Shown here: positions 29,055 to 39,182 of the stretch, in pieces
Numbering within the stretch: the first letter of the stretch is position 1
Layout: every line of letters begins with the position of its first letter
Program-made: the position numbers and the translations under genes
The notes under the pieces: model-generated
Databases searched by the model: none
Seen by the model: the letters and a program-made list of their open reading frames with translations, nothing else
Told to the model about the DNA's origin: nothing
Source of the DNA: Pseudomonadota bacterium
Lineage (GTDB): Bacteria > Pseudomonadota > Gammaproteobacteria > Burkholderiales > Burkholderiaceae_C
Assembly (NCBI GenBank): GCA_018241265.1
Contig: JAFEEF010000006.1
Location: 1-64,000, forward strand
Reading direction: 5' to 3'
Length of the DNA stretch: 64,000 nt

Positions 29055-29206
29055 GTAGGAACTTCTGGTCGGCCGGCGCAGCCGGCACCAGGTCGGGATT
29101 GCTGATGCAGGCCCTTGCCGAACGCCACCAGGTCGGCGCTGCCGTCGGCCACGGCCATCGCGCCCGGACGGCGCTACAGTGCCCGCCTGACGCAACCCGC
29201 CACGCC

Positions 29207-30049
29207 ATGCTCGCCTACCGACACGCCTTCCACGCCGGCAACCATGCCGACGTGCTGAAGCACCTCGTCTACGCCGAGGTGCTGCGCTACATGAACGGCA
29301 AGGAAAAGCCGTACCGCGTCGTCGACACGCATGCCGGCGCCGGCGGCTATTCGCTCGAGAGCCGCTACGCGAAGCAGAAGGGCGAATACGTGCAAGGCAT
29401 CGCGCGGCTCTGGGAGCGCGACGACCTGCCGCCGTCAATCGGAAGCTACGTCGAGCTGGTGCGCAGCTTCAACCCCGGCGGCAAGCTCGAGCAGTACCCG
29501 GGCTCGCCGGCGATCGCCCACATGCTGGTGCGCCCGCAGGATCAGCTGCGGCTGTTCGAGGTGCATCCGACCGACCACCGCATCCTGCACTCCTACCTCG
29601 GCACGCAGAAGCACGTCGAGGTGCACGACCGCGACGGCTTCGACGGCCTGAAGAGCCAGATCCCGCCGCCGTCGCGCCGCGCCGTCGTGCTGATGGACCC
29701 GAGCTACGAAGGGACGCGCGACTACGGCCGCGTCGTCACGACGCTGCGCGATGCGCTGGACCGTTTCGCCGAAGGCGTCTACATCGTCTGGTATCCGCAG
29801 GTCACCAAGCTCGAAGCGGCGCAGTTGCCGCGGCGGCTCGAAGCGATCGCGCCCAAAGGCTGGCTGCATGCGCGGCTGACGGTGCAGCGGCCCGATGCGC
29901 AAGGGTTCGGCCTGACCGGCAGCGGCGTCTTCATCGTCAACCCGCCGTACACGCTGCACGATCAGTTGCTCGGCGTGCTGCCGTGGCTGACCGACGTGCT
30001 CGGCCAGTACGACGATGCGCACTACCTGCTCGAGCAGCGCGCCGCCTGA
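29207..30049 (+). CDS. rlmJ: 23S rRNA (adenine(2030)-N6)-methyltransferase RlmJ
   Basis: A 280-residue SAM-dependent methyltransferase that modifies A2030 of 23S rRNA. The N terminus MLAYRHAFHAGNHADVLKHL is diagnostic, followed by the SAM-binding DTHAGAGGYSLES and the catalytic motif IV VVLMDPSYEGTRDY, in which Ser replaces the second Pro of the usual DPPY. The length equals E. coli RlmJ (YhiR, 280). The start is clear from the conserved N terminus. The 150-bp spacer to kbp contains no gene. Confidence 0.95.
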   Translation: MLAYRHAFHAGNHADVLKHLVYAEVLRYMNGKEKPYRVVDTHAGAGGYSLESRYAKQKGEYVQGIARLWERDDLPPSIGSYVELVRSFNPGGKLEQYPGSPAIAHMLVRPQDQLRLFEVHPTDHRILHSYLGTQKHVEVHDRDGFDGLKSQIPPPSRRAVVLMDPSYEGTRDYGRVVTTLRDALDRFAEGVYIVWYPQVTKLEAAQLPRRLEAIAPKGWLHARLTVQRPDAQGFGLTGSGVFIVNPPYTLHDQLLGVLPWLTDVLGQYDDAHYLLEQRAA

Positions 30050-30073
30050 CGAACCTCGGCAAGACGCGATGCC

Positions 30074-31267
30074 ATGACGACCATCGCCGCTCCGTTCGGC
30101 CCGCTTGCCGGCCTCAAGGTCATCGAACTCGGCCAGCTCATCGCCGGGCCGTTCGCCGCGAAGACGCTCGCCGACTTCGGCGCCGAGGTCGTCAAGGTCG
30201 AGCCGCCCGGCGGCGATCCGCTGCGCCAGTGGCGCCTGCTGCACGAGGGCACGAGCGTCTGGTGGGAAGTGCAGTCGCGCAACAAGCAGAGCATCGCGCT
30301 CGACCTGAACGACGCTGCCGCGCGCGGCATCGTGCGCCGTCTGGCCGCCGAGGCCGACGTGCTGATCGAGAACTTCAAGCCCGGCGTGATGGAAGCCTGG
30401 GGCCTCGACCATGCGAGCCTGAGCGCGGCCAACCCCGGCCTCGTGATGCTGCGCATCAGCGGCTACGGCCAGAGCGGCCCGTACAAGGACCGGCCGGGCT
30501 TCGGCGTCGTCGCCGAGGCGATGGGCGGGCTGCGCCATCTGACCGCCGAACCCGGCCACGTGCCGGTACGCGTCGGCGTCAGCATCGGCGACACGCTCGC
30601 GTCGCTGCACGGCGTGATCGGCATCCTGATGGCGTTGCAGCATCGCCATGCGACCGTCAGCGCCGACGCGCCCAAGGGCCGCGGCCAGGTGATCGACGTC
30701 GCGCTCTACGAGGCCGTCTTCAACTGCATGGAGAGCCTGCTGCCCGAGTACAGCGCCTTCGGCGCGGTGCGCGAGCCGGCCGGCTCGGCGCTGCCCGGCA
30801 TCGCGCCGAGCAATGCCTATCGCTGCTCGGACGGCTGGGTGCTGGTGGCGGGCAACGGCGACTCGATCTTCAAGCGCCTGATGTCGACGATTGGCCGCGA
30901 CGATCTGGGCAACGATCCGGCGCTCGCCGGCAACGCCGGGCGCGTCGCGCGCGTCGCCGAGATCGACGCGGCGATCGGCGTCTGGACCGCGACGCGCAGC
31001 GTCGCCGGCGTGCTGGAAGCGCTCAACGCGGCCAAGGTGCCGGCCGGTCGCATCTACACCGCCGAGGACATCGCGGGCGATCCGCACTACCGCGCGCGCG
31101 GCATGATCGAGCGCGTCACGACGGCCGCCGGGCTCGCCCTCGAGGTGCCCGGCATCGTGCCGAAGCTGAGTGCGACGCCCGGCGCGATCGCGCGGCGCGC
31201 GCCGACGCTCGGCGAGGACGGCGACGCGATCCTGGCCGCGCTCGACCGCACCGCACCGTCAACCTGA
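30074..31267 (+). CDS. Class III CoA-transferase (CaiB/BaiF family)
   Basis: A 397-residue CoA-transferase of the formyl-CoA/carnitine-CoA type. Family segments are LKVIELGQLIAGPFAAKTLADFGAEV split over the first 45 residues, NKQSIALDLNDAAARGIV, and IENFKPGVMEAWGLDHASL. The catalytic aspartate is expected in VSIGDTLASLHG. Members move CoA between carboxylates such as succinate, oxalate, mesaconate or bile acids, and the acceptor cannot be deduced. It follows rlmJ by 24 bp. Its 3' end overlaps the end of the convergent regulator gene by 9 bp. Confidence 0.92.
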   Translation: MTTIAAPFGPLAGLKVIELGQLIAGPFAAKTLADFGAEVVKVEPPGGDPLRQWRLLHEGTSVWWEVQSRNKQSIALDLNDAAARGIVRRLAAEADVLIENFKPGVMEAWGLDHASLSAANPGLVMLRISGYGQSGPYKDRPGFGVVAEAMGGLRHLTAEPGHVPVRVGVSIGDTLASLHGVIGILMALQHRHATVSADAPKGRGQVIDVALYEAVFNCMESLLPEYSAFGAVREPAGSALPGIAPSNAYRCSDGWVLVAGNGDSIFKRLMSTIGRDDLGNDPALAGNAGRVARVAEIDAAIGVWTATRSVAGVLEALNAAKVPAGRIYTAEDIAGDPHYRARGMIERVTTAAGLALEVPGIVPKLSATPGAIARRAPTLGEDGDAILAALDRTAPST

Positions 31268-32032
31268 CAGCCCGCGCGCCCGCACGTCGTCGGCCGCGGC
31301 CGGCCTGAGCAGCGCGCGAAACGGCTCGAACAGCCACGAGCGCATCCCGACGACCAGCGTGTACGGCCGGCGCTCGCGCGCGCCGAGCTTCCGGTCGACC
31401 AGGTGCTGCTGCGCGAAGTCCTGGCCGACGCGCTGCAGCCGCTCGACGAAGGCGGCCGCCTCGCCGGCGCCGATCTGGCCGTGCACCAGCAGCAAGGTCT
31501 CGCCCTCGCCGGCGAAACCGCCGCGGAAATAGTCGCCGATCACGTGCTCGCGGAAGAAGCGCATCACCGGCCCGTGCGGATGCCAGCGAAAGCCCTTGCC
31601 GATCTTCAGCCGGTAGCGGTTCAGCGGCCGCAACTCGATGATGCCGAGGCGATCGAGCCACGCCAGGTAGCCGACGCATTCGGCATCGGTTATCGCGTAG
31701 GTCGAGACCATCTGCTCGCAGGTCCATAGGCTGACGCAGCAGATCGCGATCAGCAGCAGCTTCGGGTCGGCCACGACTGCCGATTCCTGCTCCAACGTCA
31801 GCTCGTTGCGCAACGGCTGCGCATCCGCGACCTTGCGCGCCAATTCGGCGAAGTCCATCTTCAGCACGCGCAGCACATCGTCGATGCGCGACAGCGGCAT
31901 GTCGGCCTTCGCGAACACGCGTTTGACGCTCGATTCGGCGATGCCGAGCTGCTTGGCCAGCTCGGCATAGGTGATGCCGGCAGCCCTGAGCTCGGCCTTC
32001 AGCGCGCTGACCAAGTCCTGGCTGGTGCTCAT
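31259..32032 (-). CDS. XRE-type helix-turn-helix regulator with a large C-terminal domain
   Basis: A 257-residue protein with an N-terminal Cro/C1-type helix-turn-helix (TYAELAKQLGIAESSVKRVF, about residues 21-40). The remaining 190 residues are a domain I do not recognise. It contains ELTLEQESAVVADPKLLLIA and WHPHGPVMRFFREHVIGDYF, patterns found in a family of predicted bacterial regulators often described only as HTH proteins. ATG at 32032; the frame is open further upstream without similarity. The target is unknown; it is divergent from the amidohydrolase gene, with a 229-bp spacer. Confidence 0.85.
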   Translation of the reverse strand: MSTSQDLVSALKAELRAAGITYAELAKQLGIAESSVKRVFAKADMPLSRIDDVLRVLKMDFAELARKVADAQPLRNELTLEQESAVVADPKLLLIAICCVSLWTCEQMVSTYAITDAECVGYLAWLDRLGIIELRPLNRYRLKIGKGFRWHPHGPVMRFFREHVIGDYFRGGFAGEGETLLLVHGQIGAGEAAAFVERLQRVGQDFAQQHLVDRKLGARERRPYTLVVGMRSWLFEPFRALLRPAAADDVRARGLSG

Positions 32033-32261
32033 CGCATCTCCGAAAGTACCGGCGCACGATACCAAGCGGCGCAACGCGCAGCGCCGGGCATCGCGGCGCT
32101 GGATCGCCCGGTACGACGTCGGCACGATGCCTCCATCGCGACTCTCATGCATCGGTTTCGCATGAATGCTCCTTCGATCGTTCGTCGTTCGGTGTACGCC
32201 TGGCTGCGACACACGAGTCTCGGTGGCGCGCGGGTCGTGGTGCGCTGAAGCACGAGCCGCC

Positions 32262-33515
32262 ATGAACCGACGTCACGCCCTCTGCTGTTCCGCCGCGCTG
32301 GTCGGCGGCTTGTTCACCAGCCTGACGACCCACGCTGCCGGCATGAGCTGGCAGGAAGGCTGGCGCAACCCCTGCCGCGGCGCGTTGCCGCCCGACCTCG
32401 CGCGGCATGAGCTCGTGCTCGCGGCATTCGACGGCATCGACCCGGGCGCGCTATGGGATGTGCATTGCCACCTGCTCGGCACCGGCGATGCCGGCTCGGG
32501 ATGCACCGTCAATCCGCAGATGGCGCAGTGGTGGCATCCGGCCCAGGTGCTGCGCGAGCGCGCGATCCTCGATGCGGCCTGCGTGGCGCGCGACAGCCCG
32601 TCGATCGACCGCGCCTACGTCCAGCGGCTGCTCGCACTGACCGCCGACTTCCCCGCGGGCGCCCGCTGGCTGCTCTACGCCTTTGACTACGCGTGCGACG
32701 ATCACGGCCGGCAGATGCCGGCATGGACCACGTTCCAGGTTCCGAACGACTATGCGGCAGCGATGGCCGCCGCGCATGCCGACCGGTTCGCCTGGGTGGC
32801 CTCGGTGCATCCGTACCGCGACGATGCGGTCGAACGGCTCGATGCCGCACTCTCCAACGGTGCGATCGCGCTGAAGTGGCTGCCGAGCGCGATGAACATC
32901 GATCTGCGCGACCGCCGCTGTTCCCTGCTCTACGACCGGCTGGCGCGCAGCGGGACGCCGCTCATCGTCCACTGCGGCGAAGAGAAGGCGGTGCCGGGCG
33001 CCGGCCGGGACGATCTGGGCAACCCGCTGCTCGTCCGGGCTGCACTGGCGCGCGGCGTCAGGGTGGTGATGGCACACGCCGCCTCGCTCGGTGCTGCGAG
33101 CGACCTCGACCGGCCGTCCGCACCGCGCGTCGCCGCATTCGACCTTTGGCAGCGACTGATGAACGAGACCGAAGGACTTGGCGGCTTGCTCCATGCGGAT
33201 ATCTCGGCCGTCTTTCAGGCCAATAGGGAGCCGCGCGTCTGGCGCAGCGTGATCGAGCACGAGGCCTGGCACAGCCGCCTGTTGCACGGCTCGGACCATC
33301 CCTTGCCTGGCGTGATGCCGCTCCATGCGCCGCAACGCCTGGCCGACGCCGGGCTGCTCGCTGCATCGGCGGTAGAGCCGCTGCGCCGCATCCGTGCACA
33401 CAACCCGTTGCTGTTCGACTTCGTGCTGAAGCGCCAGCTGCGCGCCGGCGACGCCACCTTGCCCGCTTCCGTCTTCGAGACGCGCGACTACTTCGCACCG
33501 CGTAGCCCTGCGTGA
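32262..33515 (+). CDS. Exported amidohydrolase (Amidohydro_2-like)
   Basis: A 417-residue protein with a signal peptide (MNRRHALCCSAALVGGLFTS, cleavage expected near THAAG). The mature part is a TIM-barrel metal-dependent hydrolase: HxH at His68 and His70 in LWDVHCHLLG, a third ligand region in GTPLIVHCGEE, then VVMAHAASLG and the catalytic Asp in LLHGSDHPLPG. The pattern fits the amidohydrolase 2 group (decarboxylases and lactonases). The substrate is unknown, and periplasmic localisation is unusual for this group. Preceded by a 229-bp spacer shared with the divergent regulator, which may control it. Confidence 0.82.
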   Translation: MNRRHALCCSAALVGGLFTSLTTHAAGMSWQEGWRNPCRGALPPDLARHELVLAAFDGIDPGALWDVHCHLLGTGDAGSGCTVNPQMAQWWHPAQVLRERAILDAACVARDSPSIDRAYVQRLLALTADFPAGARWLLYAFDYACDDHGRQMPAWTTFQVPNDYAAAMAAAHADRFAWVASVHPYRDDAVERLDAALSNGAIALKWLPSAMNIDLRDRRCSLLYDRLARSGTPLIVHCGEEKAVPGAGRDDLGNPLLVRAALARGVRVVMAHAASLGAASDLDRPSAPRVAAFDLWQRLMNETEGLGGLLHADISAVFQANREPRVWRSVIEHEAWHSRLLHGSDHPLPGVMPLHAPQRLADAGLLAASAVEPLRRIRAHNPLLFDFVLKRQLRAGDATLPASVFETRDYFAPRSPA

Positions 33516-33583
33516 CCGCGCCGTCATGCGATCGACGTACCCGCCTGCGCTACATTGACCCCGCTCTTCCGGAGCCACCCTCC

Positions 33584-35506
33584 ATGACGACTGCCGCATC
33601 CTCGTCGCTGCCCGAGTCCGCCTCGCCGCACGACCATCCGAACCAGTTCGCGCTGCTCGGCCAACGCCGCTTCGCGCCGTTCTTCTGGACCCAGTTCTGC
33701 GGCGCCGCGAACGACAACCTGTTCAAGTTCGCGTTCACCGTGATGGTGACCTACCAGCTCGAAGTGGCGTGGCTCACGCCGCGGATGGCCGGCCTCGTGA
33801 TCGGCGCGCTGTTCATCCTGCCGTTCGTGCTGTTCTCGGCGACCAGCGGCCAGCTCACCGACAAGTTCGAAAAGACGCGCGTGATCCGCGCGGTCAAGAA
33901 CCTCGAGATCGCGATCATGCTGCTCGCCGGCTGGGGCTTCTGGACCGCGTCGGTGCCCGCGCTGCTGAGTTGCGTGTTCCTGATGGGCCTGCATTCGACC
34001 TTGTTCGGTCCGGTCAAGTACGCCTACCTGCCGCAACATCTGGACGAGCGCGAGCTGACCGGCGGCAACGGCATGGTCGAGATGGGCACCTTCGTCGCGA
34101 TCCTGCTCGGCCAGGTCGCCGGCGGTCTGCTCGTCGCGGTGCCCGATGTCGGTCGCCACTGCGTGGCCGGCGCCTGCCTCGCGGTTGCCTTGATCGGTCG
34201 GATGGCGGCGCAGGCCATTCCGCTGTCGCCGTCGACCGATCCGAACCTGCGCATCAACTGGAATCCGGCGAGCGAAACCTGGCGCAACCTGAAGCTCGCG
34301 CGAGAGGACATCGTGGTGTTCCGCTCGCTGCTCGGCATCTCGTGGATGTGGTTCTTCGGGGCGGTGTTCCTGTCGCAGTTCCCGGCGTTCGCGAAGGAGG
34401 TGCTGCACGGCGACGAGCAGGTCGCCTCGCTGCTGCTCGTCGTGTTCTCGGTCGGCATCGGCATCGGCTCGCTGGCGTGCGAGATGCTGTCGCGCCGCCA
34501 CGTCGAGATCGGCCTCGTGCCGCTCGGCGCGATCGGCATGAGCGTGTTCGCGATCGACCTCTACTTCGCGTCGCGCGCGCTGCCGCCGGCGACCCCGCTC
34601 GGCCTCGGTGCGTTCGTCGCCGCGCCGGCCCATTGGCGCGTGATGGCCGACCTTGCGCTGCTGTCGCTGTTCGCCGGCCTCTACAGCGTCCCGATGTACG
34701 CGCTGGTGCAGCTGCGCTCGCAACCCAGCCATCGAGCCCGCATCATCGCGGCCAACAACATCCTGAATGCCTTCTTCATGATCGTCAGCGCGGTCGGCGC
34801 CGGCGTTCTGCTGAAGGCGGGGTTCTCGATCCCGCAGGTCTTCCTCGTCGTCGGGGTGCTCAACGCGATCGTCGCCGCCTACATCTTCCTGCTCGTGCCC
34901 GAATACCTGTTGCGCTTCGTCGCCTTCGTGCTGACGCGCATCGTCTACCGCTTCCGCGTGCGGGGCGACGAGCACCTCCCGACCAGCGGCGCCGCGATCC
35001 TGGTCTGCAACCACGTCAGCTTCGTCGATGCGGTGCTGCTGATGTCGGCGAGCCCGCGGCCGATCCGCTTCATCATGGACCACCGCATCTTCAAGGTGCC
35101 GCTGCTCGGCTGGCTGTTCCGGCTCGCCAAGGCGATCCCGATCGCGCCGCAGCGCGAGGATCCGGCGCTCTATGCGCAGGCGTTCGAGCGCGCACGCCAG
35201 GTGCTGGCCGAAGGCGATCTGCTCGGCCTCTTCCCGGAAGGCGCGCTGACGCCGGACGGCGAGCTCGGGGAGTTCAAGGGCGGCGTGATGAAGCTGCTCG
35301 AGACCCATCCGGTGCCGGTCGTGCCGCTGGCGCTGCAGAACCTGTGGGGCTCGTTCTTCTCGCGCGTCGAAGGCGCCGCGATGCGCCGGCCGTTCCGGCG
35401 CGGGATGTTCAGCGCGGTCGGACTGGTCGTCGGCCGGCCGTTCGCGCCCGAGGCGGTGACGCCGGCGGCGCTGCGCGAGGAGGTCGGTCGGTTGCTGGCC
35501 TGCTGA
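33584..35506 (+). CDS. LplT-like MFS transporter fused to 1-acyl-glycerol-3-phosphate acyltransferase
   Basis: A 640-residue two-domain inner-membrane protein. Residues 1 to about 430 are an MFS permease (FCGAANDNLFKFAFTVMVTY is the LplT-type first helix). Residues about 445-640 are a PlsC acyltransferase with the HX4D box His477 to Asp482 (CNHVSFVDA), LFPEGALTPDG and a VPLALQNLW segment. Function: import of lysophospholipid and its re-acylation at the inner membrane. In some bacteria a third domain, an acyl-ACP synthetase (Aas), follows; here it is missing. The ATG at 33584 lies about 14 bp after a GGAG. Confidence 0.9.
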   Translation: MTTAASSSLPESASPHDHPNQFALLGQRRFAPFFWTQFCGAANDNLFKFAFTVMVTYQLEVAWLTPRMAGLVIGALFILPFVLFSATSGQLTDKFEKTRVIRAVKNLEIAIMLLAGWGFWTASVPALLSCVFLMGLHSTLFGPVKYAYLPQHLDERELTGGNGMVEMGTFVAILLGQVAGGLLVAVPDVGRHCVAGACLAVALIGRMAAQAIPLSPSTDPNLRINWNPASETWRNLKLAREDIVVFRSLLGISWMWFFGAVFLSQFPAFAKEVLHGDEQVASLLLVVFSVGIGIGSLACEMLSRRHVEIGLVPLGAIGMSVFAIDLYFASRALPPATPLGLGAFVAAPAHWRVMADLALLSLFAGLYSVPMYALVQLRSQPSHRARIIAANNILNAFFMIVSAVGAGVLLKAGFSIPQVFLVVGVLNAIVAAYIFLLVPEYLLRFVAFVLTRIVYRFRVRGDEHLPTSGAAILVCNHVSFVDAVLLMSASPRPIRFIMDHRIFKVPLLGWLFRLAKAIPIAPQREDPALYAQAFERARQVLAEGDLLGLFPEGALTPDGELGEFKGGVMKLLETHPVPVVPLALQNLWGSFFSRVEGAAMRRPFRRGMFSAVGLVVGRPFAPEAVTPAALREEVGRLLAC

Positions 35507-35516
35507 ACGCCGGTCG

Positions 35517-36197
35517 ATGCCCATGAAGTTCAGCCGCGCTGCCGCCGTCCGCTCGATACCGTTCGCCGTCTTCATGCTGCTGCTGTTGCTGCGCGGCGCC
35601 GTGCCGGCCGACGGCCGTTGGGGCCTCGACGGGCGCTGGATCTATCCGGTCACCGTCGTCGCGGTCGGCGCGTTGCTCTGGCATTGGCGACGCGAATACG
35701 GCGAACTGGCCGCGCAGACCTGGCCCGATCGGCGCGAGCTCGGATGGGCCACGCTGGTCGGCTTCGCCGTATTTCTGCTCTGGACGCGACTCGACGCGCC
35801 GTGGATGCGGATCGGCAGCAGCACCGCCGGCTTCGTGCCGCTGGACGATCGCGACGCGCTGATCTGGCCGCTCCTCGTCGTGCGCTGGCTGGGCGCGGCG
35901 CTGCTCGTGCCGGTGATGGAGGAGCTCTTCTGGCGCTCGTTCCTGATGCGCTGGATCGCGAGCCCGCGCTTCGAAGGCGTCGCGCCGCGCAGCGTCGGCC
36001 TCAGGGCGATCGTGCTGTCGACTTTCGTGTTCGTGCTGGCACACACGCTCTGGCTCGCCGCGGCGATCGCCGGCCTGGCGTATGCATGGCTCTATGTGCG
36101 CAGCGGCCGGCTCTGGACCGCCGTCGTGGCGCATGCGGTGACGAACGGCGCACTCGGCATCTGGGTCGTCGCGACCGGACGCTGGGAGTTCTGGTAG
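35517..36197 (+). CDS. CPBP-family membrane protease (CAAX prenyl protease-related)
   Basis: A 226-residue membrane protein with six or so hydrophobic segments. The CPBP metalloprotease motifs are present: Glu135-Glu136-x3-Arg140 in VMEELFWRSFLMRW, then FVFVLAHTLW, and AVVAHAVTNG near the C terminus. The arrangement resembles the CAAX-protease-related family found beside exosortase/PEP-CTERM systems, whose members carry a TRLDAPWM-like segment; no exosortase gene is in the window. Members also cleave bacteriocins or act in membrane stress. It starts 10 bp after the acyltransferase gene and is probably in the same transcript. A second ATG two codons later is possible. Confidence 0.82.
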   Translation: MPMKFSRAAAVRSIPFAVFMLLLLLRGAVPADGRWGLDGRWIYPVTVVAVGALLWHWRREYGELAAQTWPDRRELGWATLVGFAVFLLWTRLDAPWMRIGSSTAGFVPLDDRDALIWPLLVVRWLGAALLVPVMEELFWRSFLMRWIASPRFEGVAPRSVGLRAIVLSTFVFVLAHTLWLAAAIAGLAYAWLYVRSGRLWTAVVAHAVTNGALGIWVVATGRWEFW

Positions 36198-36205
36198 CTC
36201 GGCGG

Positions 36206-37432
<1,227 letters not shown>

Positions 37433-37436
37433 TTAG

Positions 37437-37452
37437 TATAACTTCCGTTATA
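37437..37452. promoter_or_regulatory. Inverted repeat, probable autoregulatory operator of the AbrB/Doc pair
   Basis: TATAAC and GTTATA form 6-bp inverted arms around a TTCC spacer, 19 bp before the antitoxin ATG. The site is AT-rich in a GC-rich background and overlaps the likely -10 region. Antitoxins of this class normally repress their own operon by binding such repeats. Confidence 0.55.
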
Positions 37453-37471
37453 ACCTTGACGAGACCCCGCC

Positions 37472-37696
37472 ATGAACGCACTCAAGCTCACCCAGATCGG
37501 CAACTCGGTCGGCGTGATCCTGCCGAAGGAAGTGCTGGCGCGGTTGAAGGTCGAGAAGGGCGACATGCTTTACCTGACGGATGCGCCCGGGGGCGTGACG
37601 TTGACGCCGCACAACCCGGAGTTCGCGACGCAGATGGACGCGGCGCGCGACATCATGAAGCAGCGGCGTCATGTGCTGAGAGAGCTTGCCAAGTGA
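37472..37696 (+). CDS. AbrB/MazE-type antitoxin
   Basis: A 74-residue protein with a swapped-hairpin AbrB DNA-binding fold: LKLTQIGNSVGVILPKEVLA is the family signature (residues 4-23). The C-terminal half ([19 protein letters not shown]) is a basic helix likely to bind the toxin. It overlaps the toxin GTG start by 4 bp, so antitoxin and toxin are translated in a coupled way. An inverted repeat lies directly upstream. The classic partner of Doc is Phd, which has a different fold; AbrB-Doc pairs are known but less common. Confidence 0.88.
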   Translation: MNALKLTQIGNSVGVILPKEVLARLKVEKGDMLYLTDAPGGVTLTPHNPEFATQMDAARDIMKQRRHVLRELAK

Positions 37697-38097
37697 ACGC
37701 GCCCGCCAACAGGGAGTGGGTCCGGCTGCAGACCGATGTGCTGCGCGCCGTGCATGACGAGCAACTCGCCGAGCACGGCGGCGCGGCCGGCGTCCGCGAC
37801 GAAGGTCTGTTCGAGTCGGCACTCGCACGGCCTCGCCATCTCGCGGCGTACGGCGATCCCGACCACGCGGAACTGGCCGCTGCCTATGGCTTCGGCTTGG
37901 CGCGCAACCATCCGTTCATCGACGGCAACAAGCGGACCGCGTTCGTCGCGGTGGAGCTCTTCCTCGTGTTGAACGGCTACCGGCTCGATGCAACCGATGT
38001 CGATTGCGTCGTGACGATGCTGGCACTGGCGGCAGGCGACATCGACGAGTCGGCGTTCGCCGACTGGATACGAGCTCATGCCCGCTCAGCCGCCTGA
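37693..38097 (+). CDS. doc: Doc/Fic-type toxin
   Basis: A 134-residue death-on-curing toxin. The active-site motif is [12 protein letters not shown], beginning at His73. The lysine in position GNK, in place of the second glycine of Fic proteins (GNGR), is typical of Doc, which phosphorylates elongation factor Tu instead of adenylylating targets. GTG at 37693 overlaps the antitoxin stop. The last 12 bp overlap the end of queA on the other strand. The module lies between queA and tgt. Confidence 0.9.
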   Translation: MNAPANREWVRLQTDVLRAVHDEQLAEHGGAAGVRDEGLFESALARPRHLAAYGDPDHAELAAAYGFGLARNHPFIDGNKRTAFVAVELFLVLNGYRLDATDVDCVVTMLALAAGDIDESAFADWIRAHARSAA

Positions 38098-39162
38098 GCC
38101 GGCATCGCGCGCCAGCAGCATCGCATCCCCGTAGCTGAAGAACCGATACCGCTCGCCGATCGCATGCGCATAGAGCGCGCGGATGCGCTCATAGCCGGCG
38201 AACGCGCTGACGAGCATCATCAAGGTGCTCTTCGGCAAGTGGAAGTTCGTCATCAAGAGGTCGACGACGCGAAAGCGGAAGCCCGGGCGGATGAAGATGT
38301 CGGTGTCGCGGCTGCCCGCCTGCAGGCGACCCGACTGCGCCGCCGATTCGAGCGCGCGCAACGTCGTCGTGCCGACCGCCAGGATGCGGCCGCCGGCCGC
38401 GCGCGTGGCGTCGATCGCCTGCACGGTCTCGGCACCGATCTCGAACCATTCGCTGTGCATGCGGTGTTGGTCGAGGTCGTCGGTGCGCACCGGCTGGAAC
38501 GTGCCGGCGCCGACGTGCAACGTGAGGCTCGCCATGCCGACACCGCGCGCGCGCAGCCGCGCCAGCAGCGGCTCGTCGAAATGCAGCGCGGCGGTCGGCG
38601 CGGCGACCGCGCCGGGGCGCGCGGCGAACACGGTCTGGTAGCGCCGCTCGTCGTCGGCATCGTCGGCATGCGTGATGTAGGGCGGCAACGGCACGTGGCC
38701 GCAGCGCTCCAGCAGCGCGAACGGCTCCGACGGGAAGCGCAGCCGGAACAGCGCCGCCTCGGCGCTCTCGGGCGAGCCGCCACGACCCAGCACTTCGGCG
38801 TCGAACGCCGCATGACCGTCGGCGGATGCGAACCGCAGCAGGCTGCCCGCCTTCGGCGACTTGCTCGCACGCACGTGGGCCAGCACTTGATGCTCGGGCA
38901 GCACCCGCTCGACCAGCGCCTCGACCGCGCCGCCGGTCGCCTTGCTGCCGATCAGCCGCGCCTTGATGACCCGCGTGTCGTTGAAGACCATCAGGTCGCC
39001 CGGGCGCAGCAGCGACGGCAGGTCGCGCACCGCTCGATCCACCGGCTCTGAAACGGTCCCGTCGAGCAGCCGGGCGCCACTTCGTTCGGCGGTCGGATGC
39101 TGCGCGATCAGCTCGGGCGGCAGCGCGAAGTCGAAGTCGCCGAGGGTATAGGCATGCGTCAT
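38086..39162 (-). CDS. queA: S-adenosylmethionine:tRNA ribosyltransferase-isomerase
   Basis: A 358-residue enzyme that transfers the ribosyl part of SAM to preQ1-modified tRNA, making epoxyqueuosine. The N terminus [16 protein letters not shown] and segments [32 protein letters not shown], and [20 protein letters not shown] are all QueA landmarks. It is normally the first gene of a queA-tgt operon; here the queA transcript must cross an antisense AbrB/Doc module to reach tgt. It is divergent from recG with only 20 bp between the start codons, so the promoters lie inside coding sequence. Confidence 0.97.
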   Translation of the reverse strand: MTHAYTLGDFDFALPPELIAQHPTAERSGARLLDGTVSEPVDRAVRDLPSLLRPGDLMVFNDTRVIKARLIGSKATGGAVEALVERVLPEHQVLAHVRASKSPKAGSLLRFASADGHAAFDAEVLGRGGSPESAEAALFRLRFPSEPFALLERCGHVPLPPYITHADDADDERRYQTVFAARPGAVAAPTAALHFDEPLLARLRARGVGMASLTLHVGAGTFQPVRTDDLDQHRMHSEWFEIGAETVQAIDATRAAGGRILAVGTTTLRALESAAQSGRLQAGSRDTDIFIRPGFRFRVVDLLMTNFHLPKSTLMMLVSAFAGYERIRALYAHAIGERYRFFSYGDAMLLARDAGSGG

Positions 39163-39182
39163 CGGGAAGGCAGAATTGTCCC

